Counted from the first letter of the stretch, positions 20,456 through 33,555 are shown. The stretch: DNA of 64,000 bases from Zingiber officinale (GCF_018446385.1 NC_056004.1:32680492-32744491); one strand, 5' to 3'. Notes: a model not told the origin generated them from the sequence alone. Made by a program: numbers and translations.

Positions 20456-22048
20456 CTATCCAAACATATGTCACAAATAAACTCCCAAATTAATGTAATA
20501 ATCGAAAACCCATAACTACACAAGGAAATGTTTTAGTATAAGGGCCGGGTCAAATTTTTCGAGGATCATGCTAGCAACGTGCTTGTCTCGGATTTAGAAC
20601 ACTCTTTTTGGGTTTTCTAGTTATGAACTGTGATTTGACATTAAAGTGAAATATAAGACTTGAAATGAATTTGCAATCACTACAACTACCTCCTACAGTA
20701 GTAAATCCTTACTGAAAAAGAAATCAAACACCACATACCACACTTGCAATGAATAAAACTCAACCAAACTGAAATAACCAAAACTTACAATTTTGAATTA
20801 ATCTAAAACAAACTAGAGAACTAATCTTAAGCTATCAGCATTTAATATAAAACTAAATCTACTTAACTAATTAAATTACCTAATGAAAACCAAAATGCAG
20901 AACTCACTTCAATTCATTGCAGAACAAAAAAAACTTAACACGAACTAAACACAAATCTAACTAGCCACACCAGAAATTAATTACTCTATTAAACTAACTT
21001 ACTTATCAGCCAATGAATGGATTAAACAGGGATTGCTAAACACAAAAACATAGAAAGCAAAAGAAACTGCAGCAGTAATACTAGCAAAACAGAACAGAAC
21101 AGAAATATGATAAATAAAATCGTGCAGTAGACAAAATTACCAACAAATCTATACTATGAAGTAACAAATTCAGATTCCAATTACAAAAACAGGCAGATCT
21201 ACACTAAAGAATCAAAGTGCAATTAAACTAAACATCCTTACAATCCAAATCTCAGACCAAATCTTCTCCTCCTTGCCGTCGCACAAGGAACCGCAGAGAA
21301 TGCTCCAACTGGTCTCGGAATGGCGCCCTCTAGCTCCAAGCTCAATTGGAATCACTCAATTAACCATAAAAATCTTCAACGAACCCGTGAACTCTAAAAT
21401 CACGCACTGTTGCACTCTGGTTCACTGGCGCTGGAATCGCAAAGCTGGAAGGAGTGCTACGAAGGATGAATCGCTGTCGGAAATGGACCAGGATCACCGG
21501 AGGAACGCCACCGGTCTGATGAGAAAATCACGATCCGCTGCTACAGTATTCTGCCCATAGAATTAACTCACTGGAGACGCCCGATGGTCGGAAGCTGGTC
21601 GCCGGATGCTGAGGACCTCCACGCCGATGAAGAAGAGTTGATCCGCTGATCTGGATGCAGAGAGGAGCAAGCGATCGTGTAGAGAGAAACTGCACGATGA
21701 ACAATAGCGCAAGCTCACTGTTCATCGTGCCAGATTTTTGATTTTATACTTATGGTTTTGGCTCAAATCAAGGTTTGACTTGGGTTCAGACTCAGTTGAA
21801 CCAGATGTGGTTTGGACTCCATTTGGTTGGGTGAACCAAGCCTCCACTTGAATCATGAATCCATTTAGTACCCTACAAGACCAAATTCAAATAATGAGGA
21901 ATAAATCATGCATTAGAAGGAAAAACATCATAAAGCGCATAAGGACTTTGTTTGGGTAAATATGATCAAAATTGGAGATTAAAATATGCAAATGTATATG
22001 GAACACCACATATTAACCCAAAAGTAATGTATCTAATCATAGCTTATC
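20456..22048 (-). mobile_element. Athila/Tat-like LTR (3' LTR, minus strand)
   Basis: The right end TTATCA is followed by AATCCCCCACACTTAATC, which on the minus strand is a polypurine tract directly before an LTR starting TGATAAGC. The layout matches the LTR at 31863-33555, including a GAGAATGCTCCAACTGG-type segment like GAGAACGCCC there. The left border is uncertain. Confidence 0.5.
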
Positions 22049-24960
22049 AAATCCCCCACACTTAATCTTGCACGCCTCGTGCAAGTGAACTAACTAAAGT
22101 AACAACTAAGATGGTACCTCCTTCTCCTAACTCTTCTAGATCATGTTCAAAAGATAGTAAAAGGAAGTTACCTGAAATTATCAAGTTTCATAAACTCAAA
22201 CATTCCTGCATTCTATTCTTACCTTGGTTCAACACTTAATAATTTTATCCATCATGAATAAAATGAGAATGATAACATTTCTAATTTTCACAAGGTAATT
22301 TAATGTAGCTCTCATCCTAATCTCAATTCTTGAAATGGTAGAGATAACTCAAGCTACTCATAGCAAAACCACTACCATAAGCTTGCTTCTCATCTAATTT
22401 TTACCTCCATCACAGATATCAAGATGCACAATTATGAAAATTTACAACCATTATAAAAGAGAACAAAAGTATATGTGAATGAAAGAATTAATACTGATTC
22501 AGCAAAGAAGAAGACAAAGTTTCAACTTGAAGTGGAAGACATGGAACCAGAATATTATGTGATGATGAATTTCGGCCATGACATGAAATTCTACCTTTCC
22601 CATCTTTCAGTTAATAGTCAAGAGTTTGTTCTGCAGATTCAGCCTTAACATTCCTAATCAAATCTGTGGTTCCTTCATTCCTTAACTTGGTTCAGCTTCC
22701 TGCTCTTGATTAAATTCATCACTGGTATGCACAGCCATCTCTGATTTCTTTTCAGATTCTATGCAGTGATAACTTGTCCCGAGCTTCCCAGCATGTTTTT
22801 TTTTCTTCATCAAAATTCCATAACAAGTAAGCCTGGGCATTAGTTCAACTGATATTACATCAAGAGAACTGAATATGTCATCACATTGAACTTGTAATCA
22901 GCTAAAGTTCAAATCAAATCATGTGAATCTGACAAAAAAAAAATCTTCCACCATGTAGCATGGTTAAATGAAATTCTGGATCCTTACACAGAATTCTAGC
23001 TTTGTTTCAACTTTGCATTGTTTAGCCAACAAAAAATCTCAATACTTCTTCATCTTGCTTCTTGAGTCCCCTATCAGTGCATACTCGAACAATTAGTTCT
23101 CTTGCTTAATGTAACTCATTTTCAAAATGGCTTAGAAATGCTAATTCAGCAAATTGAGTCGCTGAATTTCAGTTTCGAGTTTCATAATTTGTAGAGGCTA
23201 TAGAAGGCTGAAATACTATTCGTTTCTGCATCATGCAGGCTTTAACTTGAGTTGCTACCTTATTTAAACATTGCTCCAGATTTTTGATACACCTCTGATA
23301 CACAACTACTGCATATTGGTAATGTTCAATTTCTGTATTCATTAGCCTTTCCAATGACACCGTATAACAACGACTTCCAATTTAGAAAATGGCACAGAAA
23401 TAACCTTCAAAAGATTTTCTCTTTGCAGATTTCAGCATTTTGCAGATTTCAGCATTTCTTGATGAAAGATGTCCTTAGCACTACAATGGTATTTCCAAGT
23501 TCAGTGGTCTTCATTAGCTTTCCATTCCTGCACAACATGAATGTTCAGATTTGATCATGTTTTTGTAACTTTGAGCATAATTCTGTTGTACACAAATTTC
23601 AGCTACCAATCTTCAATTCCATTTAGCACTGCAAATCAGAATTACTGAGTATTAAAGTTTGGATTGTAAAGAGTTGGCCTCAAGTGAAGAATTCATTTGA
23701 TAACTCATTTAAACTGAACTTGAATCTAAGTGTTATAGTTCAACAACAGCATAAAGGTTTGGCACAATTCATCCTTCCATTTCTGATTTCTAATTTTTTT
23801 TCTGCATTTCCTGTGTGTCTGCATCTCTGTTTATTGCTGTTATTTCAGCATATATCACTTTTGGTTTTCATTTGTTCAATTTCAGATCTGATTTTCATTT
23901 CCTTGAATTAAGTATCACTTCACACTTGAAATCCATCTCTGCCTTCTTTTGTTTTTTTTTTTCTACACCCAAAATCAGCCTTCAATTGCTATTAAGTGTC
24001 ATTGATATTTCATCTTTGTAACAATTCAAATAAATCTTAGTAAAAGCTTATGATGCCAACATTCCATTTGTTGCTTCACGTTACAAAACTTCATCTAAGC
24101 TTCTCCTTTCCCTGGAATCATTTCTGAATTTTTGATACTCCATTCATTCGAAATTTTCTGAATTTGCATTGCTTCAACTTTTTCAGAATTGCACAGTTAT
24201 GCATTTATCTCACAGAATTCTAAAATTACTGCTTCCTCACTTCAAACATCAGCAATTTATTTTCATAGAACTTTTCAATCATTAAATCAAATGATAGCTT
24301 GATTTCCATTTTATTTCAGCTTTAGTAAATCAATTAAAAAGCTTAATGCAATTTCAGAATTCCAACAACTTGGTACTATCAAAATCCTGTCCAGCAGGTT
24401 TGTAAAGAAATGGAAAAGTAATAAAAACATTTGCTGCTAAAAATACAAGAGTTTCAATTAATTACCAAGGATTTCAAGGTTAGTGACAAAAAATTTGGAC
24501 ACACTTAATACCCCATGTAAAACTGAATTTGTTTTCAGCTTTTACCTCACTATTTAAAGTACCAATTGCTACCTTTTTCTTCAACTTTTCAAAGTAAATG
24601 ATACTATGTTCAAGTGCTTCGTATTCCAAAGGAAATAATACCTTCATATTCCAACTCTGCACTTCAATTCTACAGATTTCTAAAGCTCTATAAAAGACCA
24701 CCATAGTATCAGTTTTCGGAATTCCAACCTGTTCACAATACTTCTAATCACAATTCAAATGTATCAATTATTGTAACAAAACACACATAGCCAACAACTT
24801 CCATTGCACTCCCTTTCTTTTCAGTACATTCACTTACTTCACCTAAACAAAAGAATCAATCAAAGACTAAACACCTCCCCCATAATTAATCATTTGTTTG
24901 TCCCGGCCAAAATAAAATCATCACATAATATCCAAGGTGACCACATCCAAAGAAATAAGA
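22049..24960 (-). mobile_element. Non-coding internal region of an Athila/Tat-like relic
   Basis: Low-complexity, T- and C-rich sequence with many AATTTCAGCATTTC-like words, resembling 33600-37200 in base composition and vocabulary. It begins with a polypurine tract at 22049 and has another tract-like block (CCTCCCCCATAATTAATC) near 24872. No protein domain is visible in any frame. Confidence 0.45.
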
Positions 24961-25006
24961 CACGAGAAAAGTCTCCAAACCTCAGACAAATGAGACCCTT
25001 GATCAC

Positions 25007-25144
25007 TTATGGGGTTACACACAAAGTAAAAGCATCTCCTAATGATCAGGTATGCATCTACACTTATGTAGTGACAAAAAGTAAGTACCGACTGAAACTC
25101 ATGTAGTGATCAGATGCTACATAAGTATGGGGTTACACACAAAG
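25007..25144 (+). repeat. Short direct repeat at a rearranged junction
   Basis: TATGGGGTTACACACAAAGT occurs at about 25008-25027 and again at about 25124-25143. Two scrambled pieces with GATCAG and CTCAGACAAATG lie around them. The second copy opens the integrase fragment (YGVTHKV). The pattern looks like filler DNA copied from the flank during repair. Confidence 0.7.
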
Positions 25145-25788
25145 TTTCTACATCTGATCACCCTCAGACAAATGGGCAAGAAGAGGTATCTAACAGGGAA
25201 GTAAAAGCAATTCTTGAAAAGACTGTGGGACCAAATAGAAAGGACTGGAGCAAAAGACTTGATGATGCACTATGGGCTCATAGGACTGCTTTTAAGACCC
25301 CTATAGGAATGTCTCCTTACAGGATTGTGTATGGAAAAGCTTGTCATCTACCAGTGGAGATTGAGCATAGGACGTATTGGGCAGTTAAAGCATGCAACTT
25401 TGATAATAGTATGGTTGGAGAAGAAAGGAAATTGCAACTTCAAGAACTGGAAGAGATTAGGTTGGAAGCCTATGAAAACTCACGGATTTATAAGGAAAAG
25501 ACCAAAAGATTTCATGATAAACAAATTGAGGTGAAGGAATTCCGAATTGGTGACAAAGTACTTCTATATATGTCTCATCTCAAATTGATAAAAGGTAAGT
25601 TGAGATCTAGATGGGAAGGACCTTTTTGTGTTACTAACGTTTTCTCTTATGGAGTGGTTGAGATACAGGAAATGTCTACTGGTCGGATTTTTAAAGTAAA
25701 TGGACATAGGCTTAAGAAGTTCCATGAGGGAGTTAATGGTCTAGTGATGGAGGAAATGGACCATATTGATGTCATCTACCCGAGCTAA
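25114..25788 (+). pseudogene. Athila-type integrase, C-terminal half
   Basis: An open frame on the plus strand starts within [18 protein letters not shown]. It contains the catalytic Glu region ([18 protein letters not shown]), then [33 protein letters not shown] and the C-terminal [26 protein letters not shown]. These are hallmarks of Ty3/gypsy Athila/Tat integrases. The first two catalytic Asp residues and everything upstream are missing. The fragment stands on the opposite strand to the Athila-like LTR at 20456-22048, so the two are probably from different elements or an inversion. Confidence 0.88.
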
Positions 25789-26412
25789 AGGGGAGTCTCA
25801 CTCTATCTCTTTTTCTTTGAAAATGAATAAATTTTAGGATTCTAGTAGTCTTCTTATTTCTTTAGATAAAGTTTCGGTTTCATTTTGAATTCTCTTTTTG
25901 CATTAATAAATTTTTAGTCTCTTTAGTATTTTTTATGCTTACATGATTATTATTTCGGACTTTAAGTTTTATGTTCATTGTAATTACCATTTCCTTAAGT
26001 TTGGTAGTCTTTATTTTAAGAATAAATGGTACTTTCTCCTTTTGATAATTCTTTGTATCATTTTTAGAGATTTGAAAAGGAATGTTAAATTTGATTATTG
26101 AGTTTAGAGATTTTATGACATGAATGAACTCTAGAATTGCATGAGGTTAATATTAATTGATGGATTCTTGATTGATGAAATGATATGATAACTTTTATTT
26201 ACCTAGTGAGGTTTGAGCCTATTTGAATGATGCACTTGTGGCTTATTTCACTCTAGACCTTGATTTAAATTTGTTTAATACCACTAGAACAGTATTGAGT
26301 CATCTTTATGAAGTTTACTCCATTATCCTATTGCCCACAACTATATTTGCTATTTTTCTTGTCATGAATCATCATATCCTTATTCTTTTCTCGTGTCTTA
26401 TTTCTTTGGATG
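25789..26412 (+). other. Non-coding sequence downstream of the integrase fragment
   Basis: AT-rich. Probably the post-pol region of the Athila element. No supported gene. It ends where copia LTR sequence becomes recognisable. Confidence 0.4.
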
Positions 26413-27405
26413 TGGTCCAAGTGGGTCAAAGGGGTTGACCAGACACTTAGTAAGAAAGTCCTAGCAGGTCGGGGGTGACCGGATGCTAGGCATGATGTCC
26501 CAACAGGTCATGGTTGACCAGAAGTTGAGTTTTAGGGGCTTGGAACTTGATTAGGGCAAATCAAGTTGGACCAATCGATCGATTGACTCATGCCCAATCG
26601 ATCGGTTGATCGATTGGGTGAGGTGCCATAACAAATTCTTCTCCCAATCGATCGATGGATCGATTGGGGAAGAATCGCTGGCGCACAGAACACCTCCCAA
26701 TTGATCGTCCGATCGATTGAGAGCCTCCAATTGATCAGGCAATCGATTGGAGTGCTGGAAAACCACGGGACATAGTGAATCGATCGGGGAATCGACTCAA
26801 GCGAGTTCCAGAGAGCATAGAGACGCTCTGGATCGATCAACCGATCGATCCAAAGCCTCCCCAATCGATTGGGAGCAATCCAATCGATTGGGATCCGACC
26901 ATTGGCGCTGGATAAAGTCATTGCGAGCGTTTTCTTCAGCAGTTCTTCACGCGATTCTTTACCGATCACACAGTGATTTCTCCATAGAACTCACCGCCAG
27001 ATCTTGAAGTTTCTTGGAGCAAGGTGTTCTTGCATTTCCAAGGTCAAGAGGCATTCCAAACAAGAAGGGAAAAGAAAGCTAGGGTTTTATGCTGTAAAAT
27101 CTTGTAAGATTTACTTGTATTTACTTCTTCTTTTCTTTTTGTGTGTGAGTCTTGTACAGGCTTCTCCGCCTTCGGTAGTTACCGTAAAGGAGTGTTTTCA
27201 TAGTGGAGAGTGTGTGTCATGTGTGGATCTTTGGATTAGTCACCTCTTCTTGAGGTGGATACCAAGTAAATCCTTTGTGTTAGCGTTGTATTTGTGTTTC
27301 TTGTATTTTTCGCTGCATATCATCACCAAGAAACAAGCGACGATAAGACGACGAGCGCACGACGAGCTATTCACCCCCCCCCTCTAGCATATTTCAACCC
27401 TAACA
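26413..27405 (+). mobile_element. 5' LTR of a gag-only copia element (5' truncated)
   Basis: It matches the 3' LTR pieces at 41170-41244 and 43950-44879 and ends CCCTAACA at 27405, two bases before a primer binding site. Compared with the 3' LTR the first about 0.6 kb is missing. It keeps two hairpin units (CCAAGTG/CACTTAG near 26417-26450 and CCTAGCA/TGCTAGG at 26460-26466 with 26484-26490), an ATCGAT palindrome array and the C-run end. Confidence 0.85.
26570..26895. repeat. ATCGAT palindrome array (copia 5' LTR)
   Basis: About eight palindromes such as ccAATCGATCGGTTgatcgattgg, with end bases CCAATC/GATTGG or GGATC/GATCC. The same array, with point differences, is at 44045-44375 in the 3' LTR. 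Confidence 0.85.
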
Positions 27406-27407
27406 AA

Positions 27408-27419
27408 TGATATCAGAGC
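27408..27419 (+). other. Primer binding site of the gag-only copia element
   Basis: TGATATCAGAGC, two bases after the LTR end. It is a one-base variant of TGGTATCAGAGC (initiator tRNA-Met). Confidence 0.85.
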
Positions 27420-27470
27420 GAGGTCGCTTTTCACCAGAATCATCGCTGGAAGGGGCAACAAAACTAGAGG

Positions 27471-29234
27471 GTGAAGAAGTTAAAGCTAATTCAAAAGTCG
27501 AAGACTTCATCAAAAGGCTCAACTTCAAATGGAATTCTGAGATGGACTCGGGTTCGACACGAGGGTGCCTCCATCATTCACTATGACGAGCTTCGATTCT
27601 TGGAAATCAAGAATAAAAAATTTCTTGATGATGGAGATAGAGCAATGGTTTGCTCTAATGAAAGGCTTCGAAGCTCCAACAAATTCAAAATGAAGAATTC
27701 TCAAGAGGAGCAAGTGGAGCCAAGAACAAATTCCAAGATGTGAGGCCAATGATAAAGTGACCAAGCTATTGGTCAATCTATTGCCGAGCAACATCTTGGA
27801 GCAAATTGGAGAATTTAAAGATGCCAAAGAGCTATGGAACAAATTGGTCAAGCTTCGTGAAGAACCCTCCACTATACCAAATAAAGATGAATTCATAGAG
27901 GACAACACATTAGAGCAAGACCAAGAGGAAGATGTCTCTGAGGTTGAGAGGTGCCCAACACTGGAGGAAGAAGAAGAAAGTCCATCCTCAATAGAGCACG
28001 AAGATAAAGGCAAAGGAGTGTACTCCTTATTTCGTGTGCATGAGGTTTCGGAAGTTGAGAGATGCTCTACATTCGATGATGAAGAGGAAGAAGTCTCCAC
28101 CTCTAGGATTGAGGGGGAGTGTGGACCATCATTGCCGGATCAAGAAGAAGCCTCTATATCCGGATCAAAAGGAGAAAGTGTCATCCCTACACATGAAGAT
28201 ATAATTATTTTAATTAAAAATAAAAATCATATTATTTGCTTTGAGTATAGGAAACATGGTCATTATAAGAGCAAGTGCTCAAAATTGGCCAAGAAGAAGG
28301 GTCAAGTGGCACCTAAGGGCAAGGAGAAGCCCAAAGAGATCGTCCCCACAGCAAAGAAGAGCAAGGAACACATTGTGTGTTTCTTGTGTCAACAAAAAGG
28401 ACATTATCGAAGTCAATGTCCAAAGGGGAAGAAGACGGTCAAAGTCAAGGGAGGAAGCACAAGTCAAGGGGGAGCTTCCAAGGTAAAACCCAAGGTATCA
28501 TTTATTGAGCTCATCCCCTTGAATTATGGTAAAAAGCATGCTAATTCTAATTTATTTCATTTTAATGCTATTTACCATAAAAATGGAAAGCATGATAGCA
28601 TTGAAGAAAAACATGTAGTTATTCATACTAAAACTACCACACCTAAGGTTAGGAAGGTAGATAAAAATTTAGGCAAAAACTCTAGGAATTTTAGTTATAA
28701 GCCAAAAAAAAAATGCTCAAAAACACAATGAAAACCCAAAATCTAGAGATTTATAGAAAGAAAATCAAGTCTTGATAAAATGGAAAAGACCCTAAAAAGA
28801 ATGAAAAATATCCTAAAAGGGCAAAATGAGCATAAACTAGGTCTAGGAAAGCAACAAGAGTCATCCAATGGTCATAGGGGTTTGGGATATAAACCTAAAA
28901 CCAAGAAGGCACAACCTTCTTACCATAGGGTTCCATATAGTTATAGAACCAAGTCTAAGTCTAATGGTCAAGTCAAAAATACTAGGGAAGTTATCCCTAA
29001 GAGTATATTTACGTAAAATATGACTAAGACTACAAAGAAATCTAATAAAGTCATTAAGAAGGTCACAAGGGAAGAAATCCCTAGAGTTGACCTAGAAAAG
29101 GTGACCAAGGCTTCTAAGAAGCCTAACAAGGTCACTAGGAAGGTATCTAGAGAAGTTATCCCTAGTGAGTACCTAGAGCATCCAAGGAGCACCAATAGGT
29201 TTTGGGTTCCTATGAGCATTTTCTCAACCCCTTA
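27471..29234 (+). pseudogene. Copia Gag with two zinc knuckles, broken; no pol follows
   Basis: The main open frame is 27757-28731 (324 codons). It has a capsid-like start (LPSNILEQIGEFKDAKELWNKLVKL), a Glu/Ser-rich middle and two knuckles. CFEYRKHGHYKSKC has Tyr where a zinc-binding Cys is expected, while CFLCQQKGHYRSQC is intact. The same frame continues, with stops near 28730 and 29014, through Lys-rich repeats to FWVPMSIFSTP at 29234, where Gag of autonomous relatives joins protease. The N-terminal part (27471-27756) is in other frames. No protease, integrase or RT sequence follows, so the element depended on another element for replication. Confidence 0.82.
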
Positions 29235-31480
29235 GATGGGTTAGAGAGTGTCAACTCAAATTGGGAATATAGTTAACCCAACCTTGATGAAGTTGACATT
29301 CGGAGAGCATTTTCAAGGTTATTATTAACTTTTGAAAGTGAAGTGGATTTTCATTTACTCTTTAAAAGAGTAAAATGTGTCATAATTTGAAAATATTGAT
29401 TTTATTTTAAATTGGCACAAATTGGAAAAACATAAAAAATACCAAGTTGAGATTTTGGTATTTTCTTAGGGATTTAAAGGCAAATCTAAGCCTTAATTTT
29501 AAGTTATTACTTCTTGAAAGAGTAAAGTGTGCCAAACATTGAGGAGTATACTTAATTTTAATTGGCACAATTTAATCATGGGTTAAAGAAATGTCAATTT
29601 GGATTTTGGCGTTTTCATGAGTAGATAAGGGGCAATATATGTAAATTTTAGGTTTAGCTAAGGATTTAAGGACACTTAGATAGATGATCTAGGTATGTTA
29701 TTTCAGCTAAACTACCATGCTTTGTTTGCCCATCACATGTCATGACATCATCTTTGCACTCATGCTTTATTATGAAAACACAAAAATACCATGTCATGTC
29801 ATACAGACATCATGTAGTTATAACAACTTTTCTTTTGAAAAATCATTTAATTCTGATGTATGTCATAACATATCATGCATCACTTTTAATTCCATGTAAT
29901 TAAGGACTAATGACATTTATTAACAAGTAACATCGTTGGCGGATGTTCAAAATTCTCAAAATGCCTAGATAGAAATTCATGATCCCTAGTTTAAGGCAAA
30001 ACCAAACTTTACATCTCACAAAAACTTATAAGGCGACTTGTATGTGTTTTATTGCACATTAGATACAAGTGAGATGTTAAGATGATAAACAAAACTCAAG
30101 ATGTTGATTTAGTGCATCTAGTTGAGTTGTAGGTTTATCAAAACACATAGTTATGTGTTTTCCAATCATTGGGAAAGCTAATGTACAAGTCATGTGCATT
30201 GAGCCCAAAGAATATGGTTGGATATTGGTTTTGAAAATGATTTCAAATACACTTTGGAAAACCTTGGTGAAGACTATCTTTTGATAGTAATCATCATTGA
30301 AAATTTAGACACAAACTTGAAGAAAACACTAAAGTTTTTTCCAAGTTTTCAAGTTTGTGTCAATCGTTGAAAATATGAAGTATTTTCATAGAAAACTATT
30401 ATTCCTTGAGAGTGTATACCCTAAGTAATGTCTACACGAATTTTCATGATTTTTAGAATTTTGTAGAATTTTTGGAAAGTTTCTGAAGTTTGCTGAAATC
30501 AATTTTCAGAAATGTCAGGCATTCAATCGATCGGGCGATCGATTGAAGTGCCTCAATCGATCGGGCGATTGATTGAGAAGGTGTTTTATGCGAACAGAAA
30601 CGCAGTGGATCGATCCATCGATCGATCCACACCGTATGAATCGATCCATTGATTGATTGACACAGTGGTTTTGGCTGGGAAAGCTTGCTTTCAGCTGTTT
30701 AAACCCTTTTTCATCCATGTAACCATTCCTAACTCCTCAAAACACATTTGTTTACATTTAGGTGGAGTTTTCATGATGAAACAAGATTGGATTGGCTAAG
30801 GAAGACTAAGTAGAAGTTTAGGTTGAGGTTTGGTTTCATTATTGAATTTTTGAATCTCAAAACTTCTAAATTTTGGGTTTCCTAAAGATTTAGGGATTCC
30901 AAGTCATTGTTGGTGCAATGATAGAAGTTACGTGCATGTCTTTAGGAAGAGTTACTCTTTAAGGACATGAAATTTATTTTCTGACACGATTGAAGGTGGT
31001 TAAACCTTCGTTTAAAAAGACAATTGCTCAAGGTTGAGCATTGAAAAACAATGGAGAGTGGATATCTTCATTGAGGGGTTTGGATGCTCTAGGATGAGCA
31101 TCATAACGTGGACTACTGCTCCAGGGTGAGGAGTTAATACAGTGAAGGATATGAGACCTTCATTGTTGGATTGAATAACGCTCAAGGGTGAGCGTCGAAG
31201 ATAATGAAGGGTATGAGACTTTCATTATAAGTGTTGTGAACAACAAGTGAAGTTGTGAACAACGATGAATACCTCTTCAGGAGGAGAGTTCTTTTTTATG
31301 TGTGCTAATAGGGGGAGAATGTAGGGTTTAAGTTAGGCCTTCATTACCTAAAGAGGGAGTTTGCCCTCTAGGAAAGGGGGAGAATGAAGGAAACCCCCAT
31401 TCATGCCTTGGTATGAAAGAAGTTGAGGCTATGAGATTAACCTAACTTAAAGGTATTGTCAAATATCAAAAAGGGGAGAT
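29235..31480 (+). mobile_element. Non-coding internal region of the gag-only copia element
   Basis: AT-rich and without domains. 30520-30660 has a small palindrome array (gcgATCGATTG and ccATCGATCGATCC types). 30900-31260 has tandem 50-60-bp units with AAGGTTGAGCATtg and AGACCTTCATTG words. Three polypurine blocks, at about 31309, 31374 and 31468, precede the 3' LTR. Confidence 0.6.
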
Positions 31481-31862
31481 TCTTGGTGCAATATTCCCTA
31501 GGTCAAGGTTGACCTGGTTGACTAACCTTGAGAAGGCTCAAGCTTGAGTCTTGATGTTTGGGTTTCAATATTTGATAATACATTGACAATACGTGAAGAT
31601 TGCAGGTGCAATCGTTCATTTGGGCAGATCGTTGGTACAATTCTCCTTTGGTCAAGACCAGTTAGTTGAAGAAGAGTCAAGTAGGTCAAGACTAACTAGA
31701 TACTTGACTGAGAAGTCCTGGTGAGTGAAGCTAGGCAGGTGGAAAATCCTGGTGAGTGAAGCTAGGTGAAAGACCTAGTGAGTGAAGTTAGGCAGAGGAG
31801 AAGTCCTGGTGAGTGAAGTCAGGTAAAAGGACCTAGTGAGTGAAGCTAGGCAGTATGAAAAC
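31481..31862 (+). mobile_element. 3' LTR of the gag-only copia element, segment 1
   Basis: Follows AAAAAGGGGAGAT and starts TCTTGGTGCAATATT, one base off the canonical TGTTGG. It contains AGTCCTGGTGAGTGAAGCTAGGCAG-like tandem units from about 31680. It is interrupted at 31862 by the Athila/Tat-like element. Confidence 0.82.
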
Positions 31863-33555
31863 TGGTGTCAACCATATTTCATGTCACGTGGTGCATCAAA
31901 TTAATTAATATTGGAACATTTCAAAACTAAAAATAAGAGATGTAGTATGGAGTCCCAAGTCGTATTTTTCCAAGGTATACTAGTGAATGTGTGCAAATTC
32001 TAGAAGTAGTTCCAATCGAATGTGTGTGCATGTCAATGAATCAATTTCTTCAACTACAATTATAGTAGTAATTAAACTCAACTCAACTACTTTTAGAAAC
32101 CGAATTAGCATTCAATCCTCAATTGCAATCTAATCCACAATTACACTCTAAAGCTCATTCACGAAAATATTGAATAGAGGTAAACAAACAATTCCTCCAA
32201 TTAAGCATTCACAAATTACATTTGATCACAGCAACAAAAGGAAATCCTAAACAGATATTAAAACTAGCTAACTAAATCATCAAAACTAAACAAACTAATG
32301 TGAATTAAAGCTTCTAATTCAAAACACAAACTAGTTAGTGGACAAATTAAGAAGTTTATCAAGATCCAACTAAACAATATCAGAACTGGGGTTTCAAGTA
32401 AAGAAAACAAAATAGAATTGCATAAGAAAAACTCAAACAAAACAACATGGCAAAATAAGGAATCAGATCTTAGAATCTGAGCATGTTTGAGACAATTCAA
32501 AGATAAAATAAAGAAAACCTAATCTATGGCATTCCACAAACCCAAAACCTCGCCGCAAGCCTTCTTCATCCTGCTGTCAACAGAATTGCCTCAGAGAACG
32601 CCCTTATGGCAATCAGCAACAGATCTCGAACTTTCAACTAATCTAACCAATCGTTCATATCCTCAGAGAACGCCCATATAGCTCACAATCGGCTGGAGTT
32701 TACAATGCACAAGGAAACAGCGCTGTGTTCTGGAATTTGCGACACCAATCAATTGATCAGATCGATTCTGGAGTTGCGGATGGAATGGAAAACGAGAGTA
32801 TGATCGAAGCCTCAGAGAACGCCCTTGTAGCTCCGTTGATGATGTAAATCGCGGATCGGAGAACGCCCCTGCATCCGGATTGCAAAAATGGACAGAACAT
32901 TAGCTGCACGGACTGGAAAACGCCCCTGCCGCTTCTGTGACCTCGGACGATGATCGCCGGAGCTCAGGAATCGCCGCCGATGAAGAACACTGCTCTCAGA
33001 TCTGGTTTTGGTGAACGGGAGCTGCGGATCGCGCGAAGAAGACGACACTGTAGATGAAAATCGCGACCGAGCCCGAGCACTGTAGCTTCTCACGCGGCCT
33101 TTTAAATCTCCTCAAATTCGATCCAACGATTGAGATACTTCGGAGCTCGGTCAACGGTGAAAGTTTGCCCAAAATATGATCTGAAGGTTCCGATGTTAAT
33201 CTAGGGTCTGGATCTACTCTCCTGTAGGTCGGATCGATCAGATCATCACTGGATGGCCCAGATCTCTCTGATCTTCAACGGATGATCCAAATCAATCCAT
33301 AGCTTGATCACCTCGTTTAGCCCTAGAATCGAGCCCAAATGTGGTCTGATTTGATCGGGTCCATGACCCTTTTGATGCCTACAAAATAAGAATCAAATAT
33401 TAGCACCAAATACCATGAAAATTAGCTAATTTACAATTAGGTCCAAAATCAAATGCAATATTAAGATATGATGCTAACGTGAGATTAAACTATGAATAAA
33501 CCAATAAAAACATGCATTATGATTCAAAATAATATAGCCAAAATCATGGTTATCA
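31863..33555 (-). mobile_element. 3' LTR of the Athila/Tat-like element
   Basis: On the plus strand it begins TGGTGTCAACC and ends GGTTATCA. It contains several CAGAGAACGCCC segments spaced 60-160 bp apart (near 32594, 32660, 32812 and 32859). It differs from the other LTR by scattered single bases. Confidence 0.88.

Noticed and set aside
21273-21560. 95-codon frame and its antisense
   Set aside because: Inside an Athila-like LTR; no domain, and the matching LTRs at 31863 and 39241 do not preserve it.
27525-28100. 191-codon serine-rich frame on the minus strand
   Set aside because: Exact antisense of the Glu-rich Gag segment.
32812-33093. 93-codon frame, repeated at 40191-40472
   Set aside because: It is repeated because it lies in both LTRs of one element. 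No support for a protein.
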